Positions 9,162 to 18,421 are shown, counted from the first letter of the stretch. The stretch: DNA of 45,989 bases from Pseudonocardia sp. CNS-004 (GCA_001942185.1 MKJV01000121.1:1-45989), one strand, 5' to 3'. Numbers and translations: made by a program. The notes: generated from the sequence alone by a model not told the origin.

Positions 9162-11444
9162 GCGAGACCCGGGTGTACGGGATCCGCCACCACGGCCCCG
9201 GCTCGGCACGGGCCCTCGCCGCGGAGCTGGCGGCGTTCCGACCGGACGTCGTGCTGATCGAGGGGCCGCCGGAGGCCGACGCCGTCGTCCGGATGGCCGC
9301 CGACCCCGGCCTGGAGCCACCGGTCGCGCTGCTCGCCTACGCCGCCGACGACGTCGCCCGGGCCGCGTTCTGGCCGTTCGCGGTGTTCAGCCCCGAATGG
9401 CAGGCCATCCGCCACGCCGTGGAGGCCGGGGTACCGGTGCGGTTCTGCGACCTGCCCGCCGCCCACCAGTTCGCCCTCGGCGGCCGGCCCGGCGGCTCCG
9501 GCGACCCATTGGCCCGCCTCGCCGCCGTCGCCGGCTACGACGACCCCGAGCGCTGGTGGGACGACATGATCGAGCACCGGCGCGGCGGGGAACCGGCGTT
9601 CGACGTGATCGCCGACGCGATGGGTGCGCTGCGCGCCGACGAACCGGTGGAGGAGCACGACGCGCGGCGCGAGGCCTACATGCGCACCGTGCTGCGCCGC
9701 ACCCGCAAGGACGGATTCGAGAGGATCGCGGTGGTGTGCGGCGCGTGGCACGTGCCCGCGCTGGCCGACCCGCTGCCGCCCGCGTCCCGCGACCAGGCCG
9801 TCCTGCGCGGGCTGCCGAAGCGGAAGACGGCGTGCGCCTGGGTGCCGTGGACCCACGGGCGGCTCGCGACGTCCAGCGGCTACGGCGCGGGCGTGACCTC
9901 GCCCGGCTGGTACCACCACCTCTCACCACCGACCGGGACGTCACCGCGCGGTGGCTCACCGCCGTGGCGGGCGTGCTGCGTGCCGAGGACCTGCCCGTCT
10001 CCACCGCGCACGTCATCGAGGCGGTGCGCCTCGCCGACACGCTCGCCGCGCTGCGCGACCGGGTGTCCGCGGGGCTCGCCGAGGTCACCGAGGCCACGCT
10101 CGCCGTGCTGTGCGGGGGCAACGAGGTGCAGCTCGACCTCGTCACGCGGCGGCTGGTCGTGGGGGAGCGGATGGGCTCCGTCCCCGACGACGCCCCGCTC
10201 ACCCCCCTCGCGGCCGACCTCGCCGCCACCGCGCGGCGGCTGCGTCTCAAGCGCGACTCGCGGCCCCGCGAGCTCGACCTCGACCTGCGCAACCCCGGCG
10301 ACCTGGAGCGCTCCCGGCTGCTGCACCGGCTGCGCGTGATCGGGATTCGTGGGACGGCCCGCCGCGAGCACCCGCCGCAGCACCGGCACCTTCCGGCGAC
10401 CTGGAGCGCTCCCGGCTGCTGCACCGGCTGCGCGTGATCGGGATTTCGTGGGGACGGCCCGCCGCGAGCACCCGCCGCAGCACCGGCACCTTCCGCGAGA
10501 CCTGGGAGCTCGCCTGGCAGCCGGAGTTCGAGGTCGACCTCGTTGCGGCAGGAGTGCACGGCACCACCGTCGCCGGTGCCGCGGCGGCGCGCCTGCGGGC
10601 CGCCGTCGCCGGCGCACCCGCGCTCGCCGACGTCACCGCCGCGGTGGAGCGCTGCCTGCTGGCCGACCTGCCCGACGCCCTCCCGGACGCGCTCGCCGCC
10701 CTCGACGCACGGGCGGCGGGCGACGCGGACGTCGCGCACCTCATGGCGGCCTTCCCGGCGCTCGCCCGCGCCACCCGCTACGGCGACGTGCGCGGCACCG
10801 ACACCAGCGCGCTGCGCACCGTCGCCGAGCGGGTGCTGGCGCGGATCTGCGCCGGCCTGCCGCCCGCGGCGCACGGTATCGACGACGACGAGGCGGCGAG
10901 GCTGTCCGGGCTGGTCGACGGCGTGCACGACGTCACGGGTCTGCTCGGTGAGGCGGCCACCGGCCGCTGGCTCTCCGCGCTCGAACGGCTCGCGGAGCGG
11001 CCCGCGCTTCCGCCGCTGCTCGCCGGCCGGCTGGCGCGGCTGCTCGCCGACACCGACCGGATGGCCGCGGACGAGGTCGAGCGGCGGCTGGCCCGCGCGC
11101 TCACCCCCGGCACACCCGCCCTGCACGCGGGCGCGTACCTCGAGGGCTTCTTCGCAGGTGGCGCGCTGCTGCTGGTGCACGACGACCGGCTGCTGCGGGT
11201 GGTCGACCGCTGGCTCGCCGAGGTGGCGGCCGCGCAGTTCGACGAGATGCTGCCCCTGCTGCGGCGCACGTTCGGCGCGTTCGCCGACCCGGAGCGCCGC
11301 GCGATCGGGGAGCGGGCCGCCGCGCTCGGCCAAGCCGTCCCTGCTGGGCGCGTCCCTGCCGTGCGCGTCGCCGACGGGATCGACGAGGAGCGGGCCGAGC
11401 TGGTGCTCCCGGTGTTCGCACGGCTGCTGGGGGTGGACGCATGA
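9158..11444 (+). CDS. DUF5682-type protein (one frameshift plus a 98-bp internal duplication)
   Basis: The product opens SETRVYGIRHHGPGSAR and then VVLIEGPPEADAV, a pattern typical of DUF5682 proteins beside MoxR genes. It continues with PVRFCDLPA, a conserved ERIAVVCGAWHVPAL segment and a long helical C-terminus. The HH and GxWH histidines are conserved-looking and could form a metal or active site, but no activity is known; the N-terminal fold recalls TraB/ChaN-like proteins (inference). The frame breaks near 9921. At 10295-10494 a 98-bp segment is repeated, and only the second copy reads correctly (VIGISWGRPAASTRRSTG). Removing one copy gives about 730 residues. The stop overlaps the VWA start by four bases. 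Confidence 0.78.
10295..10494. repeat. 98-100-bp tandem duplication inside the DUF5682 gene
   Basis: The segment 10295-10394 is repeated at 10393-10494. The copies differ only by two single-base homopolymer indels (GGGATTCGTGGGACGG against GGGATTTCGTGGGGACGG). The first copy is out of frame and the second restores it. Two versions of the same stretch that differ only by homopolymer length are what a mis-joined, error-prone assembly would produce. Confidence 0.9.
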
Positions 11445-12601
11445 ACGACGACGAGCGGCTGCGGCGGTGGCGCATGGTGCTGGGCGCCGGCCCGGACGAC
11501 ACCGCGGACGGCACCGGTGCCGGGCTGGGCCCCGACGACCGCCGCGTCGACGCCGCCCTCGCCGCCCTCTACGACGCCGGGGGCGGCGAGGGGAACGGGC
11601 CGCGCACGGGCGGGCTCGGCGGTTCCGCACCGCAGGTGGCGCGCTGGCTGGGTGACATCAGGCAGTACTTCCCGACGTCGGTGGTGCAGGTGATGCAGCG
11701 CGACGCCGTGGAGCGGCTGGGCCTCACCCGGATGCTGCTGGAACCGGAGCTGCTCGCCGCCGTCGAGCCGGACGTGCACCTGGTCGGCACGCTGCTGTCG
11801 CTCAAGGGCGTGCTGCCGGAGCAGACGAAGGAGACCGCGCGGCAGGTCGTGCGCACCGTCGTGGGCGAGCTGGAGCGCCGCGTCGCCGACCGCACGCGCG
11901 CCGCCGTCACGGGAGCGCTGGACCGCTCCGCCCGCACCCGCCGCCCGCGCCCCGCCGACATCGATCTGGCCCGCACCGTCCGGGCCAACTTGGCGCACTA
12001 CTCCCCGGACCTGCGCACGATCGTGCCGGAGCGGCTGATCGGGCACGGGCGCAAGCGCCGCAGCGTGCAGCGCGACGTGATCCTCGCCGTCGACCAGTCC
12101 GGCTCGATGGCCGAGTCGGTGGTGTACGCGGGCCTGTTCGGCGCCGTGCTGGCGTCGATGCCGGCGCTGCGCACCCGGTTCGTCGCCTTCGACACGGCGG
12201 TCGCCGACCTCACCGACTCCCTCGGTGACCCCGTCGACCTCCTCTTCGGCACCCAGCTCGGCGGCGGCACCGACATCAACCGGGCGGTCGCCTACTGCCA
12301 GTCGCTGGTCACGCGGCCCACCGAGACGTTGCTGGTGCTGATCAGCGACCTGTACGAGGGCGGCGCCCGCGCCGAGCTGCTGCGCCGGGTCGCCGCGCTC
12401 GTCGGGGCCGGGGTGCAGGTGGTGACGCTGCTCGCCCTGTCCGACAGCGGCGCCCCGGCCTACGACCACGACAACGCCGCCGCGCTCGCCGCGCTGGGCG
12501 TGCCGGCGTTCGCCTGCACCCCGGAGCTGTTCCCCGACCTGATGGGGGCCGCGATCCGCGGTGACGACCTGTCGCGCTGGGCCGCCACCGCGCTCGCGTG
12601 A
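11441..12601 (+). CDS. VWA-domain protein, partner of the MoxR ATPase
   Basis: This intact 386-residue protein ends the five-gene operon. A helical N-terminal half (ARWLGDIRQYFPTSVVQVMQ) leads to a C-terminal von Willebrand factor A domain with a complete MIDAS metal site: DQSGSMA near residue 219, the Thr of GGGTDINRA, and the Asp of LISDLYEGG. VWA domains of this class bind a divalent metal and a protein ligand, and MoxR ATPases commonly act on them. It resembles E. coli YehP in size and layout (from memory). The ATG at 11441 overlaps the DUF5682 stop. It is convergent with the MFS gene, two bases away, leaving no room for a separate terminator. Confidence 0.9.
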   Translation: MNDDERLRRWRMVLGAGPDDTADGTGAGLGPDDRRVDAALAALYDAGGGEGNGPRTGGLGGSAPQVARWLGDIRQYFPTSVVQVMQRDAVERLGLTRMLLEPELLAAVEPDVHLVGTLLSLKGVLPEQTKETARQVVRTVVGELERRVADRTRAAVTGALDRSARTRRPRPADIDLARTVRANLAHYSPDLRTIVPERLIGHGRKRRSVQRDVILAVDQSGSMAESVVYAGLFGAVLASMPALRTRFVAFDTAVADLTDSLGDPVDLLFGTQLGGGTDINRAVAYCQSLVTRPTETLLVLISDLYEGGARAELLRRVAALVGAGVQVVTLLALSDSGAPAYDHDNAAALAALGVPAFACTPELFPDLMGAAIRGDDLSRWAATALA

Positions 12602-12603
12602 TC

Positions 12604-13995
12604 TCAGCGAACCACCGCGTTCGAGGTGGTGGCGGCCGGCCGCCTGCCCGGCATGCCGAGCGCGACGAGCATGCCGATGATCGCGAATGCGGCGACGACG
12701 GTCATCGCCCCGGTGAACCCCGCGCTGAACTCCGCGGCCGACGCGTAGCCACCGACACCGGAGAAGACGGCGACGGCCACCGCCACACCGAACACCCCGC
12801 CGAGGATCCGCAGCATCATGAACGCGCCGGAGGCCTGGCCGATCTCGTGTGGTTGCACCGCGCCGACCACCGCCTTCTGCGCCGCGGGCATCGCCATGGT
12901 CAGCCCCACCCCGCCGACGACCAGCGCCGGCAGCAGCTCGACGTAGACGGTGTCGGTGTCGGCGACCGCGGCGATCCAGCCCGCGGCGATGCTCTGCAGC
13001 AGCAGGCCGATGACCACGAACGTCCGCTCGCCGTACCGGTCGGCCAACCGCCCGGCGATCGGCGCGCACACCATCAGCGTCGCGGTCCACGGCATGAGCC
13101 GCAGACCGGCACCGAGCGGGCCCTCCCCGAGCGCGGTCTGGAAGTACTGCGCGAGGAAGAACAGCGTCCCGTACAGGGAGGCGAACACGGAGAAGTTCGC
13201 GGGGTTCGCCGTGGCGAACGCTCTCAGCCGGAAGAACCGCATCGGCAGCATCGGTGCCCTCGCGCGTCGTTCCCAGAGCACGAAGGCGATCACCAGCACG
13301 ACCCCGAGCACCAGCGCCGCCAGTACCTCCGCGCTGCTCCACCCCGCCACGTTCCCGCGGACGAGGCCCCAGACGATGCCGAACGCGCCGAGCGTCACGA
13401 GCACGACCCCGCCCAGGTCGAACCGGGTGTCGGGTCCGAAGCTCTCCTCGACCCGCCGCATCGTGAAGCCGATCGCGGCCAGGCCGATCGGCACGTTCAG
13501 CCAGAAGATCCACTGCCAGGTCAGCCCCTCGGCGATCACGCCACCGATGAAGGGGCCGCTGAAGGTGGCCAGACCGGTGATCCCCAGGTACAGGCCCATC
13601 GCCCGGCCGCGCTGTTGTGGTGGGAACAGGGCGCTGATCAGCGTGAGCGACAGCGGCAGCACCATCGCGGCACCCACGCCCTGCAGCGCCCTCGACACGA
13701 CGAGAACACCGACGGTGGGGGACAGCGCGCAGGCCGCCGACGCGATGGTGAACACCGCGAGCCCGACGCAGAACATCCGGCGACGGCCGAACCGGTCGCC
13801 CAGCGCCGCGCCGGTCAGCAGCAGCACCGCGAACGTCAGGTTGTACGCGTTGACGGTCCACTCCAGCGACTCGACCGATGCCGCCAGGTCCTGCCGGATC
13901 GTGCTCAGGGCCGTGGTCACGACCAGGCTGTCCAGCGCCATCATGAACGACGCGAGTGCGGCGAGGCCCAGGCCCCACGCCTGCTTGGAGGTCAT
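12604..13995 (-). CDS. MFS drug exporter, DHA2 (EmrB/QacA) type
   Basis: This 463-residue integral membrane protein has the DHA2 hallmarks: MALDSLVVTTALSTI in helix 1, NAYNLTFAVLLLTGAALGDRFGRRR (motif A) after helix 2, and VSRALQGVGAAMVLPLSLTL (motifs B/C region) in helices 4-5. The QWIFWLNVPIGL segment is also typical. Fourteen hydrophobic segments can be counted roughly. DHA2 pumps use proton antiport to expel cationic or lipophilic compounds; the substrate is not predictable. The start follows the stop of the sigma factor gene by four bases on the same strand, so the two are probably one transcript. Confidence 0.92.
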   Translation of the reverse strand: MTSKQAWGLGLAALASFMMALDSLVVTTALSTIRQDLAASVESLEWTVNAYNLTFAVLLLTGAALGDRFGRRRMFCVGLAVFTIASAACALSPTVGVLVVSRALQGVGAAMVLPLSLTLISALFPPQQRGRAMGLYLGITGLATFSGPFIGGVIAEGLTWQWIFWLNVPIGLAAIGFTMRRVEESFGPDTRFDLGGVVLVTLGAFGIVWGLVRGNVAGWSSAEVLAALVLGVVLVIAFVLWERRARAPMLPMRFFRLRAFATANPANFSVFASLYGTLFFLAQYFQTALGEGPLGAGLRLMPWTATLMVCAPIAGRLADRYGERTFVVIGLLLQSIAAGWIAAVADTDTVYVELLPALVVGGVGLTMAMPAAQKAVVGAVQPHEIGQASGAFMMLRILGGVFGVAVAVAVFSGVGGYASAAEFSAGFTGAMTVVAAFAIIGMLVALGMPGRRPAATTSNAVVR

Positions 13996-13999
13996 GGGG

Positions 14000-15022
14000 T
14001 CACGCCTGCCCGTCCGCCCGGCGCAGCGAGCGGGGAAGCCCGAACGTCGCCAGGAGCGAGTTGTCCAGGAACCGCGTCACCGCGGCGACCCGGTCGCCGG
14101 ACAGGGTCAGCACGATCACGCCGTGCGCGTGCAGGATCGGGGTCCGCGGGTCGTGCTGGTAGCAGCCGAACGCCGGTTGGCCGTTGGCCCGCGTCGGGAC
14201 CAGCACGTACCGCTTCCCGTGGCGGAGCGCGACGGTCGCCAGGAAGTTCCGGATGGCGTCGAGGCCCTGGTACTCCAGGGGCAGCGGCGGCATGGTCAGC
14301 CACGCGTCGTCGGTCAGCAGGGCCACGACCGCGTCGACGTCGCCCGCCTCGAACGCCCGGACGAAGTCGGTCACGATCCGGCGCTCCTGTGCTGAGCTCG
14401 GCAGCGGAGCGCCGTGGCCGCCGGGGCCCGGCATCCCGCGCCGTGCCCGTTTCAGCGCATTGGTCACCGCGTCCTCGGTGGTGTCGAGCATCCGCGCCAC
14501 CTCAGCGGCCCGGAACCCCAGGACGTCCCGCAGGACCAGCACCACCCGCTGCCTCGGCGGCAGTTCCTGCAGCGCCGCCAGGAACGCCAGCGACACCGAC
14601 TCCCTCAGCTCGTAGCGCGCCTCCGGTCCGGGTGCGTCGTCGGTGATCTCGTCGAGCAGGACGTCGGGGTAGGGCTCCAGCCAGCTCGGTTCCGCTCGCC
14701 TGCGCGACGGCTCGGGCAACGGGACCTCCGGTCGGTAGCCCGCGTACCCGGGCGGACGGCGCGCGGCCCGCAGGGCGTTGAGACAGCGGTTGGTGGCGAT
14801 CCGGTACAGCCAGGTCCGCGGGGACGCGCGCTCCTCGTAGCCGCCGATGCCCCGCCACGCGGCCAGCAATGTCTCCTGCAGCAGGTCCTCGGCGTCCTGC
14901 ACCGAGCCGAGGATGCGGTAGCAGTGGACCTGGAGCTCACGCCGGTACGGCTCGACGAGCGCGCGGAACGCCTCACCGTCTCCCTCGCGCGCCAGCGCGA
15001 GCAGGTCCGCTGCCCCGGGCAT
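14000..15022 (-). CDS. ECF RNA polymerase sigma factor with SnoaL-like C-terminal domain
   Basis: This 340-residue sigma-70 family protein has region 2 (YRILGSVQDAEDLLQETLLA, then TWLYRIATNRCLN) and region 4 (LPPRQRVVLVLRDVLGFRA, followed by an HTH with DTTEDAVTNALKRAR). It then carries an extra C-terminal SnoaL/NTF2-like domain (RRIVTDFVRAFEAGDVDAV). This architecture is known for SigX5/ECF41-like sigma factors, where the tail modulates core binding without a separate anti-sigma factor. I chose the ATG at 15022, giving MPGAADLLALAREGDGEAF; the longer upstream frame is not protein-like. It lies immediately upstream of the MFS exporter, which is a likely target or partner. Confidence 0.9.
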   Translation of the reverse strand: MPGAADLLALAREGDGEAFRALVEPYRRELQVHCYRILGSVQDAEDLLQETLLAAWRGIGGYEERASPRTWLYRIATNRCLNALRAARRPPGYAGYRPEVPLPEPSRRRAEPSWLEPYPDVLLDEITDDAPGPEARYELRESVSLAFLAALQELPPRQRVVLVLRDVLGFRAAEVARMLDTTEDAVTNALKRARRGMPGPGGHGAPLPSSAQERRIVTDFVRAFEAGDVDAVVALLTDDAWLTMPPLPLEYQGLDAIRNFLATVALRHGKRYVLVPTRANGQPAFGCYQHDPRTPILHAHGVIVLTLSGDRVAAVTRFLDNSLLATFGLPRSLRRADGQA

Positions 15023-15128
15023 GGGTGGCTCGATCCCTCGTGTGACTCTCACGTGTGGATGGACACCGCCACTTCCGGAAAGTGGTCGGTCCACGCCAAG
15101 TCTCCCGGCACGGCATTACGGTCGGACC

Positions 15129-16154
15129 ATGCGCGCACTGGTGCTTGCCGATTTCTGGAACCTCACCGTGGACGACGTGCCCGAGCCGGACCCGGGACCC
15201 GGTGACGTGCTGATCGAGGTGGTGGCCACCGGGATCTGCGGCTCCGACATCCACGGCTACACCGGCGAGAACGGCAGGCGGGTGCGCGGGCAGGTGATGG
15301 GGCACGAGACGGTGGGCAGGGTGCTCGCGATCGGCGCGGAGGCGGGCGGTGAGCTCGCCGTCGGCGACGCCGTTGCCGTGAACCCGGTGCTGTGGTGCGG
15401 AACGTGCCGCCAGTGCGCGGTGGGGCGCGAGCAGGCCTGCCCGGACAAGCTGGTGATCGGGGTGACGCCGCAGCTGCGGTCGGCGTTCGCCGAGCGGATG
15501 GCCGTGCCCGCCCGCAACGCCGTGAAGCTGCCGGCCGGGATGCCGATCGAGCACGGCGCGCTCGTCGAGCCGCTCGCCGTGGGCTACCACGCGCTGGCCC
15601 GTGGCGGGTGCCGCGAGGGCGACACCGTGCTGGTCCTCGGCGGCGGGCCGATCGGGCAGGCGTGCGTGCTCGCGGCGCAGCGGCTGGGCGCGCAACGGGT
15701 GGTGGTCTCCGAGCCGGCGCCGCAGCGGCGCGAGCTCACCGCGCGGCTGGGCGCCGCGGTCGTCGACCCGGCCGCCACCGACGACTTCGCGGCGTCCGTG
15801 CACGCCGCCCTGGACGGCGAGCCGACGCTCGTCGTCGACGCCGTGGGCACCTCGCACACCCTGGCCGCCGCGTTTGCGTGCGCACCGATCGGCACCACGG
15901 TCGTGCTGGTGGGGATGGGCGTGCCGGCGCTCGACGTGGCCGCCTACGAGATCTCCACGAAGGAGCGCTCGGTGGTCGGCAGCTTCTGCTACAGCGCCGC
16001 CGAGTTCCGCGACACCGCGCTGTGGGCCGCCACCGTGCCGGACGCGTTGGAGGCGCTGGTCGAGGGCCGCACCGATCTCGACGGCGGGCCGGGGGCGTTC
16101 GAGGCGCTGGCCCGGGGCACGGACCCGGCCAGCAAGGTGCTCGTCTTCCCCTAG
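15129..16154 (+). CDS. Zinc-dependent alcohol/polyol dehydrogenase (MDR superfamily)
   Basis: The 341-residue enzyme shows the medium-chain dehydrogenase layout: catalytic zinc ligand in GICGSDIHGY, the GHETVGRV block, structural zinc cysteines in CGTCRQCAVGREQAC, and a Rossmann loop VLGGGPIGQACVLAAQ that is suited to NAD(P). Members oxidise sugar alcohols or secondary alcohols such as threonine, sorbitol or galactitol phosphate; the substrate cannot be told. The ATG at 15129 stands close to the N-terminal beta strand (MRALVLADFW). It is divergent from the sigma factor gene and lies upstream of a galactonate-dehydratase-like gene, so a sugar-acid role is possible. Confidence 0.9.
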   Translation: MRALVLADFWNLTVDDVPEPDPGPGDVLIEVVATGICGSDIHGYTGENGRRVRGQVMGHETVGRVLAIGAEAGGELAVGDAVAVNPVLWCGTCRQCAVGREQACPDKLVIGVTPQLRSAFAERMAVPARNAVKLPAGMPIEHGALVEPLAVGYHALARGGCREGDTVLVLGGGPIGQACVLAAQRLGAQRVVVSEPAPQRRELTARLGAAVVDPAATDDFAASVHAALDGEPTLVVDAVGTSHTLAAAFACAPIGTTVVLVGMGVPALDVAAYEISTKERSVVGSFCYSAAEFRDTALWAATVPDALEALVEGRTDLDGGPGAFEALARGTDPASKVLVFP

Positions 16155-16163
16155 GGCGCATGA

Positions 16164-16204
16164 ACTGCGTATCCGCACTTCTTGCGGATCCGCAGTTTCT
16201 GCGG
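16164..16204. promoter_or_regulatory. Paired 12-bp palindromes, operator-like, before a small HTH gene
   Basis: TGCGTATCCGCA (16166-16177) and the perfect palindrome TGCGGATCCGCA (16183-16194) lie 17 bp apart, and a third half site CTGCGG follows at 16199-16204. The two palindromes also pair with each other as a 14-bp stem with one mismatch and a 5-nt loop (16164-16196). The array ends 12 bp before the start of the next gene. Dyads with 17-bp spacing read better as binding sites than as a terminator of the preceding gene, since no T run follows. Confidence 0.7.
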
Positions 16205-16216
16205 CACGATGTCGGC

Positions 16217-16600
16217 ATGGGAGAGTCCGAGATCGACGCGGCGGGTGTGGCGGCCGTCCGGACGTGCCTGGACGCCGCTGCCGGGCTGCCGCCCGCCGAG
16301 GCGCTGCCGCACCTGCGCGAGGCGGCGGACCGGCTGGCCGAGCTGCTCGACGAGACGATGGCCGCGGCCGTGCTCAGCGGGCAGGTCTCCCTCCGGGCCG
16401 CGGGTGCGCGGGCGGGGCTGACGGAGAACGCCGTCGGCCCGCGCTTGGCGCGTACCCGCAGCCTCGGCGCGTACGCCGACGAGCGGGGCCGCGTCACGGC
16501 GGCGGCGCTGCAACGGGCGCGCTACGACCACGAGTCCGGCACCCCGCGGCCGGCACCGCAGACCACGGCGATGCGGTTCAAACCGCGTCGCCCCACGTGA
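16217..16600 (+). CDS. Small putative helix-turn-helix protein
   Basis: A 127-residue protein starting MGESEIDAAGVAAVR. It has a helical N-terminal half (LREAADRLAELLDETMAAAV), then SLRAAGARAGLTENAVGPRL, which looks like a short helix-turn-helix, and a basic, Pro-rich tail ending MRFKPRRPT. I recognise no named family. The palindrome array just upstream suggests that it may be an autoregulator, which is an inference. The VWA gene begins 13 bp downstream, so the two are probably co-transcribed. An in-frame ATG at 16160 would overlap the palindromes and is less likely. Confidence 0.7.
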   Translation: MGESEIDAAGVAAVRTCLDAAAGLPPAEALPHLREAADRLAELLDETMAAAVLSGQVSLRAAGARAGLTENAVGPRLARTRSLGAYADERGRVTAAALQRARYDHESGTPRPAPQTTAMRFKPRRPT

Positions 16601-16613
16601 GGGGAGTCCCGGG

Positions 16614-17255
16614 ATGACGCGTTCCGACCTGACCCACATCTACTTCCTGCTCGACCGCAGCGGGTCGATGCAGTCGATCAAGTCCGACACCGAGGGCGGC
16701 TTCGCCGCGTTCGTCGAGGAGCAGCGCAAGGAACCGGGCGACTGCCGGGTGACGCTCGCCCGGTTCGACCACGAGTACGACGTCGTCTACTCGCGCGTCC
16801 CGGTGTCCGACGTGCCGCCGCTGGACCTGCAGCCCCGCGGCCGCACCGCGCTGCTGGACGCGATGGGCCGGCTCGTCACCGATGCGGGCGCCGAGCTGGG
16901 TGCGCTGCCCGAGGACGAGCGGCCGGGTACCGTGATCGTCGCGGTGATGACCGACGGCCACGAGAACGCCAGCCGGGAGTGGACCCACTCGGCGATCAAG
17001 TCGCTGGTGGAGCAGCAGACCTCGGTGTACGCGTGGCAGTTCCTCTACATGGGCGCCGACCAGGACGCGATCGAGGTCGGCACCAGCCTCGGCGTCGCCG
17101 CGGGCAGCGCGGTCACCTACAGCCGCGGCCGGTCGCGGGACGTGCTCGCCAGCGCCTCCCGCAAGGTCAGCAAGCTGCGCGGCGCCCGGAGCGCGAACCG
17201 CGCCGCCGTGCTGGAGGACTACACCGACGAGGAGCGCTCCCGGCTCGGGGAGTGA
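16614..17255 (+). CDS. Stand-alone VWA-domain protein
   Basis: This 213-residue protein is essentially one von Willebrand factor A domain: IYFLLDRSGSMQSI supplies the DxSxS part of the MIDAS, PRGRTALLDAMGRL supplies the Thr, and VIVAVMTDGHENASREW supplies the Asp. No export signal or other domain is visible, so it is cytosolic. A good ribosome binding site (GAGGGGAG) precedes the ATG. Its family is unlike the MoxR-linked VWA protein at 11441: it lacks the helical N-terminal half. The preceding small HTH-like gene is its only obvious partner. The function is unknown. Confidence 0.88.
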   Translation: MTRSDLTHIYFLLDRSGSMQSIKSDTEGGFAAFVEEQRKEPGDCRVTLARFDHEYDVVYSRVPVSDVPPLDLQPRGRTALLDAMGRLVTDAGAELGALPEDERPGTVIVAVMTDGHENASREWTHSAIKSLVEQQTSVYAWQFLYMGADQDAIEVGTSLGVAAGSAVTYSRGRSRDVLASASRKVSKLRGARSANRAAVLEDYTDEERSRLGE

Positions 17256-17276
17256 ACCGGGTGTAGGACTTCGGGT

Positions 17277-18421
17277 GTGAAGATCGTCGGATACGAGCTG
17301 TTCCCCGTCGCCCCCCGCTGGCTGTTCCTGCGCCTCGACACCGACGAGGGCGTCAGCGGGTGGGGCGAGCCCATCGTGGAGGGCCGCGCGGCCACCACGG
17401 CGCGCGCGGTCGAGGAGTCGATGGACTACCTCGTCGGCCGCGACGCCACCCGCATCGAGGACCACTGGCAGGTGCTCTCGAAGGGCGGCTTCTACCGCGG
17501 CGGCCCCGTCATCAACTCGGCGGTCTCGGGCATCGACCAGGCACTGTGGGACATCGCGGGCCGCGCGCTCGGCGTGCCGGTGCACCAGCTGCTCGGCGGC
17601 GCCGTGCGCGACCGCGCCCGCGTGTACGGCTGGGTGCACGGCAGCGAGCCCGCCGAGCTGGCCGACGCCGCACGCGCCCAGGTCGAGAAGGGCCTCACGG
17701 CCGTGAAGATGACCCCGTCGGAACTGCTCGCCCCGCTCGACACCCCGGCCGCCATGCAGCACGTCATCGACCGGGTCACGGCCGTGCGGGACGCCGTCGG
17801 CCCGCACGTCGACGTCGCCATCGACTGCCACGGCCGCTTCTCCACGGCCATGTCGCGCCGGCTCCTGCCGCTGCTGGAGCCGCTGCAACCGCTGTTCGTC
17901 GAGGAGCCGGTGCTGCCCGAGCACACCCGCGACCTGGGCGCCGTCGCGGCGGCCACGACCATCCCGGTCGCACCGGGGAACGCCTCTACTCCCGGTGGGA
18001 CTTCCGCCCGGCGTTCGAGGCGGGCATCGCCGTCGCCCAGCCCGACGTGAGCCACGCAGGCGGCATCTCCGAGACCCGCCGCATCGCCGCCATGGCCGAG
18101 ACCCACGACGTCCTGCTCGCCCCGCACTGCCCACTCGGCCCGATCGCGCTCGCCGCCTGCCTGCAGGTCGACTTCGCCGCCCCGAACTTCCTGATCCAGG
18201 AGCAGTCGCTCGGCATCGGCTACGGAGACGACGCCGGCCTGCTCGGCTACCTCGTCGACGCGAGCCCGTTCACGTTCGTCGACGGCAGCATCGACCGCCC
18301 CACCGCCCCCGGCCTGGGCATCGAGGTGGACGAGGCCGAGGTCCGCCGGGCAGCCGAACGCGGCCACGACTGGCGCACGCCGTTGTGGCGCCACGCAGAC
18401 GGCTCGCTCGCGGCCTGGTAG
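17277..18421 (+). CDS. Galactonate-dehydratase-like enolase superfamily enzyme (one frameshift)
   Basis: The protein is a member of the mandelate racemase group of the enolase superfamily. It has the capping domain (MKIVGYELFPVAPRWLFLRL) and barrel motifs: AVKMTP, DCHGRF (metal Asp plus catalytic His, as in DgoD), FVEEPV (metal Glu), ATGER-like (metal Glu) and APHCPLGPIALAA (catalytic His). Together these fit D-galactonate or related sugar-acid dehydratases, which make 2-keto-3-deoxy acids. The frame breaks near 17970 within the third metal ligand motif; one missing base turns ATGERLYSRW into APGNA. The GTG start at 17277 is preceded by only a short gap after the VWA gene. The exact sugar acid is uncertain. 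Confidence 0.87.

Noticed and set aside
6690..9320. 876-codon minus-strand frame opposite DUF5691, MoxR and DUF5682 genes
   Set aside because: No recognisable domain, low-complexity composition, and it opposes three motif-bearing genes.
8067..12601. RavA-ViaA or magnesium/cobalt chelatase pair
   Set aside because: Gene neighbours are SWIM, DUF5691 and DUF5682, and the VWA protein is not fused to a chelatase D-type AAA domain.
10778..13978. 1066-codon minus-strand frame opposite DUF5682, VWA and the MFS gene
   Set aside because: Spans convergent gene ends and reads as Arg/Gly/Val-rich shadow; the MFS gene itself lies in another frame.
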